Assembly: GCF_042646425.1 (NCBI RefSeq)
Contig: NZ_JBHRTR010000036.1
Location: forward strand, 139,848 to 203,847
Origin: Marinibaculum pumilum
GTDB taxonomy: Bacteria > Pseudomonadota > Alphaproteobacteria > Ferrovibrionales > Ferrovibrionaceae
Reading direction: 5' to 3'
DNA length: 64,000 bases
Both the position numbers and the translations under genes were made by a program. Shown here piece by piece: positions 60,648 to 64,000 of this stretch (positions are counted from its first letter, which is position 1; the number at the start of each line of letters is the position of its first letter). The notes beneath the pieces were generated by a model. It had not been told where the DNA came from. It did not search any database and worked only from the letters and a program-made list of their open reading frames with translations.

Positions 60648-61268
60648 TCAGGTCGACGGTTCCTCGTGAAACACCATGGCGCAGAGCAGATGAACGACTG
60701 CCCCAGCAGCATCGAAGACAGGCAAGCGTATGTTCTCGTAGCGCAGGGCGTTGAACTCGCTGCCCCAGTAGACCATCCCGGCCGTCGTGACCGGTCGGCG
60801 CTGCCTGACGACGTTTGCGTATTCCCGCTTCACCTTGTCGAGGCTGTCGCCGTAGCCGCACTCCTCGAAGGTCAGGCCTGTGCGGTGATGCCCCAGACGC
60901 CGGTCGATCTCGCTGCCTCGCAGCCTGAAGCGGAACGTCGCCCCAACCACGTCGAGGACGTAGACATGCGGCAGCACAGAAGTCAGACGCACGGGAAAGA
61001 CATCGGTGCGCTGCTGCAGCTCTCCGGGCCCCGCGGCATCTCCCCAGTAGCAATACAAAGCGAGCAGGCGCGGATCGGTGGGCACCTGTGGCCAGCCGTC
61101 AGGTCGGAAGAGTGGGCGTTCCCAATGGCCCCACATGTCTGAGCCAAGGCGCTCCTTCGGCATCTGGAACCTGCGCAGCATTCTCTTGTCCACCACCACG
61201 GAATAGGGATCGAAGTGCGCAAAGGGACCAGGCCGGGATTCGTCCGTCGGCCCGGCCCCTCTCAGCAT
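60648..61268 (-). CDS. PAS_5 domain protein
   Basis: This 206-residue soluble protein fits the PAS_5 family (PF07310): LLALYCYWGDAAGPGELQQR, then VYVLDVVGATFRFRLRGSEI, DRRLGHHRTGLTFEE and a final strand LLCAMVFHEEP. The ATG lies five bases after the stop of the chemoreceptor gene on the same strand, with GAG-type text just upstream, so translation is coupled. It probably relays or modulates the receptor signal. The ligand is unknown. Confidence 0.82.
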   Translation of the reverse strand: MLRGAGPTDESRPGPFAHFDPYSVVVDKRMLRRFQMPKERLGSDMWGHWERPLFRPDGWPQVPTDPRLLALYCYWGDAAGPGELQQRTDVFPVRLTSVLPHVYVLDVVGATFRFRLRGSEIDRRLGHHRTGLTFEECGYGDSLDKVKREYANVVRQRRPVTTAGMVYWGSEFNALRYENIRLPVFDAAGAVVHLLCAMVFHEEPST

Positions 61269-61273
61269 AAGAC

Positions 61274-63298
61274 TCAGGCCGCCCTGACCGAGGACAGGAA
61301 GCTATCGACTTCGTCGCGCAGGACCGTTGCCTGGCGCGCCAGATCGCCTGCCGTCGACAATACCTGCGCTGAGGCGGCACCCGTATCGTTGGCAGCCTGG
61401 GAGAGCCCTGCGACGTTGGCACTCACCTCGGATGTCCCGGCCGCCGTCTGCTGCACGTTCTGAGCGATCTCCTGCGTGGCCGCGGCCTGCTCTTCGACCG
61501 CGCCGGCGATCGCGGCCGCGATCTCGGACACCTTCGAGATCACGCTGCCGATACCCTCGATCGCATCGACCGCCCCGCCGGTCGCCTGCTGGATGCCGGT
61601 GATCTGGGCGGCGATGTCCTCGGTGGCCTTGGCGGTCTGGTTGGCGAGGCTCTTCACCTCCGATGCCACCACGGCGAAGCCCTTGCCGGCCTCGCCCGCC
61701 CGTGCCGCCTCGATCGTGGCATTCAGCGCCAGGAGGTTGGTCTGGCTGGCGATGTCGTTGATCAACTGGACGACATCGCCGATCCGCCGCGCTGCTTCCG
61801 CAAGGCCCTGCACGGTGCCGTGCGTCTGCTGCACCTGGTCTACCGCCTCGCCGGCAACCCGGTTGGATTCCTCGACCTGGCGGCCGATCTCATGGACGGA
61901 GGCCGCGAGTTCCTCCGAGGCGCTGGCAACGGTCTGCACCCCGGCGGACGCCTCTTCCGCCGAGGCAGCCGCAGCATTCGACTGCCGGGCCGTTTCCTCG
62001 GCCGTGGCGGACATGCTCTCGGCCGTGTGCTGCATCTCGGTGGATGCCGAGCTCAAGGTACCGAGAATGCCGCTAACCTTCTCCTGGAAAGCCGCGATGC
62101 TGGCGTCGATCGCCTGCTGTCGGGTGGCCTTGCGCTCCTCTTCGAGACGCTGCTCCGCCGCCAGGCGCTCCATCTCGATCGCGTTGTCCTTGAAAACCTG
62201 GACCGCCTCGGCCATCGCTCCAATCTCGTCGCGACGCTGCTGGGCGGGCACCGCCACCTCCCGATCCCCTTCGGCAAGACGACGCATCACGGCCGTCATG
62301 GCGACGATCGGGCGAGCGATCCCGCCGCCGATCGTCCAGGCCAGAACAGCGCCCAGAACAATACCACCCAGTCCCATGAGCAGAGCCAGCAACTCCGCCT
62401 GCGCGATGGTGCCGTGCGTCTCTGCCTTGATGGCCCTTTCCTGGGCAATGGCTCCCGCCCGGATCGCTTCGGCCTCTTTGTCGATCTGGTTCCCCTCGAC
62501 GGTAATGGTCCCGTCGACCAGGTTGCGGATCTCGAGGTCGAGACGGTAGCCCTCAGCGAAGGCCTTCCGATAGGCAGCCGCATCGGCCGCGACCCGATCC
62601 AGTTCCGCCGCGAGCTCTCGGTCGCCGCCGGCGCCGGCCCGGAGCTGCCGCAGCACGTCCTCCAACCTCCCGAAAGCGGTGTCGGCGCTCTCAAAGGTGC
62701 TGCTCTCCGATCGCACCAGAACCAGGTTGGCATGCAGCCGGGCCCTCAGAGCCAGTGCCAGCGCCGTGTTGGCCAGAAGCAATGCCTGGCCATCGCCCAG
62801 CGCTGCCGCCCTTTCGATCAGCCGTTCCGCAGCGGCATCGATGGCGGGTCCGGTCTTCTCCAGCTCTGACTCGGTCAACGTCTGGCGTTGCCTCTCCAGC
62901 TCCAGCAGCCGGTGAAAGTCGCCCGCCATTTTGGCGCTGACTTCGCGCAGTCGTGCAAACTCGGCCTTTTCCTCTGCGGTCGCGGCCAGCGCCTCGCCGC
63001 GGGCCACATCCTCGCCAAGCTTCTTCTCGACGGCCAGTGCCGCGTCGGCATCCTGCTCGCGGCCGCTCCGCAGATAAGCTTCCATGTTGTGCCGGAACCG
63101 CGCCACATCGGTCTCGATGTCAGCCGCATCGGCGGCGATCTCAACTGCGTGTCCGTAGTCGTCGAACTCATGGGCCGTGCGTTCCAGGCCGAGATAGGCC
63201 GACACCGCCACGACCGCCAGAATGACGAGGATGACACCGAACCCCGCAAGGATTCTGGTTCGAATGGCCATTGAGGCCGTGAGTCTTGAAATCAACAT
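61274..63298 (-). CDS. Methyl-accepting chemotaxis protein with helical periplasmic sensor
   Basis: This 674-residue receptor has TM1 at about 17-36, a periplasmic all-helical domain of about 270 residues (likely the double four-helix HBM type), and TM2 at about 303-327. A HAMP domain follows (MRRLAEGDREVAVP) and then a signalling hairpin with DIASQTNLLALNATIEAAR. No methylation-tether pentapeptide is seen at the C-terminus (SSVRAA). The ligand is unknown. ATG 63298 has AAAGG upstream; ATG 63268 is a less likely alternative. The PAS_5 gene follows in the same operon. Confidence 0.9.
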   Translation of the reverse strand: MLISRLTASMAIRTRILAGFGVILVILAVVAVSAYLGLERTAHEFDDYGHAVEIAADAADIETDVARFRHNMEAYLRSGREQDADAALAVEKKLGEDVARGEALAATAEEKAEFARLREVSAKMAGDFHRLLELERQRQTLTESELEKTGPAIDAAAERLIERAAALGDGQALLLANTALALALRARLHANLVLVRSESSTFESADTAFGRLEDVLRQLRAGAGGDRELAAELDRVAADAAAYRKAFAEGYRLDLEIRNLVDGTITVEGNQIDKEAEAIRAGAIAQERAIKAETHGTIAQAELLALLMGLGGIVLGAVLAWTIGGGIARPIVAMTAVMRRLAEGDREVAVPAQQRRDEIGAMAEAVQVFKDNAIEMERLAAEQRLEEERKATRQQAIDASIAAFQEKVSGILGTLSSASTEMQHTAESMSATAEETARQSNAAAASAEEASAGVQTVASASEELAASVHEIGRQVEESNRVAGEAVDQVQQTHGTVQGLAEAARRIGDVVQLINDIASQTNLLALNATIEAARAGEAGKGFAVVASEVKSLANQTAKATEDIAAQITGIQQATGGAVDAIEGIGSVISKVSEIAAAIAGAVEEQAAATQEIAQNVQQTAAGTSEVSANVAGLSQAANDTGAASAQVLSTAGDLARQATVLRDEVDSFLSSVRAA

Positions 63299-63814
63299 GA
63301 TGCTGGGCCTTTCCGCCTCCGCCCTGCCTCCCTCTGCACCGCGAACCCCGCTGCAGAGGGAGGCGACTGGAAGAAAGGGTAGGAGGCGAACCGCCTAATA
63401 ATGGTTAAAAAATGCAACACCTATACTTTCGGCGGATATTTGAACGACTGCTCGTCATCAGTGATATTTTTGAGAATGAATATCGTTATGTCCGATATGA
63501 ATACTATAGGCGCTCGTTTTATAAATTCTTGCGACCCCTCGTAGGCTGTCTCGCCGCCTCGGTTCGGATTGGGTCCGGCGTCGTCGGCACCAAAACCGCT
63601 TCGTTGTATCTCCAATCAGCGGTCACCGACGACCGCCAGATACCGATCAAGATCCCACCTCCGAAAGTCGCTTCTGAGAGATCCTGCGACCCCGCCGGCA
63701 AGCCAATTCCGGGAGATCTCATAGCCGCCTCCCGGCACCTGAAGGTATTCATTTACCGAACCGGAAACGTATGAGTCTCGGGCGAGAGCGGACGCTGAAT
63801 CCGGTCCGGTTGCT
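63299..63814. other. AT-rich spacer upstream of the chemoreceptor operon
   Basis: Bases 63395-63530 are strikingly AT-rich for this genome and probably contain the chemoreceptor promoter (read leftward) or a transferred fragment. The rest returns to normal composition. Frames in both directions here lack ribosome sites and recognisable content, so I call no gene. Confidence 0.5.
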
Positions 63815-63940
63815 CTAGAGCGTTCCCAGCTCAGGTGGAAGCGGTCACCCGACCACGATGGTCATCCCGGACTTGATCCGGGATCCATTCCGCCAGCCGT
63901 GGGGCATCTGAACGGCATGCGGAATGGGTTCTCGGGTCAA
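63815..63940. repeat. Dispersed palindromic repeat, copy 3 (right stem lost)
   Basis: The 46-base left flank and the first two stems align with copy 1 without gaps up to CTCGGGTCAAG. The matching right arm CCCGAGAA is then replaced by unrelated sequence. The first stem carries compensating changes (CCCGGA/TCCGGG), showing that base pairing is kept under selection. Confidence 0.85.
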
Positions 63941-64000
63941 GATCCTATGCAGGCGCGACGGGCGAGGCGTTACCGTATCGGTTTCCCACACCCAACAGCT

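Noticed and set aside
63412..63774. Forward 120-residue frame near the right end
   Set aside because: It spans an AT-rich spacer, has no ribosome site and shifts from odd aromatic-rich to ordinary shadow text.
1..64000. tRNA, rRNA and riboswitch signals
   Set aside because: No T-loop consensus, rRNA core sequence or known riboswitch core was seen on either strand by eye; a covariance search would be needed to be certain.

Overview
This window looks like a piece of chromosome from a high-GC alphaproteobacterium, most likely in the broad Rhodospirillales group. The support is high GC with strong third-position G/C bias, an Hsp20 gene with a DUF1150 neighbour and a ROSE-type leader, three soluble or membrane chemoreceptors, TRAP transport, LOV and PAS_5 sensors, and a dispersed intergenic repeat of a kind common in alphaproteobacteria. 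The taxon is an inference. I see no tRNA, rRNA, CRISPR array or phage.

Layout. 0-5.5 kb: the 3' part of an FAD amine oxidase-like gene, one repeat copy, and a hydantoinase/oxoprolinase operon (hyuA-hyuB plus a tiny zinc-ribbon gene). 5.6-11 kb: a RimB-like protease, an M14 deacylase, a Nudix hydrolase, two LysR regulators and a globin-coupled chemoreceptor. 11.3-14 kb: hsp20-DUF1150 behind a sigma-32-like promoter and a probable ROSE thermometer, then a 3-hydroxyacyl-CoA dehydrogenase. 14-20.7 kb: a secreted metallophosphatase, a histidine kinase, an AMACR-type CoA enzyme with a dienelactone hydrolase, and two micro membrane proteins.

20.8-40.5 kb is the most unusual block. A reverse-strand operon runs methyltransferase - type I secretion ABC ATPase - HlyD adaptor - a 3251-residue repetitive surface protein - a 1055-residue membrane protein. 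That last protein joins a periplasmic binding-protein domain, a domain resembling the ligand-binding domain of pentameric (Cys-loop) ion channels, and an MscS channel core. A TolC-like gene and a PhyH-type dioxygenase lie beside it. The giant protein has three successive six-copy repeat arrays. I propose it is exported by the neighbouring type I system and that the channel fusion senses a ligand at the same surface.

40.6-44.5 kb is a sulfide/persulfide operon: a BigR/SqrR-type ArsR regulator, a rhodanese, a persulfide-dioxygenase-like metallohydrolase and a SulP transporter. It has an apparently leaderless promoter carrying an exact ATTC-N8-GAAT operator. 44.5-55.6 kb: an SGNH hydrolase, a split PAS + chemoreceptor pair, a TRAP operon with an IclR regulator and a divergent ThDP enzyme, and a LOV-domain kinase with a Crp-type regulator.

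55.6-64 kb has the marks of an accessory region: a decayed IS630-type transposase, a dead PIN toxin-antitoxin pair, a sensory operon (molybdopterin-like protein, histidine kinase, PAS protein), a second chemoreceptor + PAS operon, and AT-richer spacers. All function calls come from reading motifs by eye; no database search was run.
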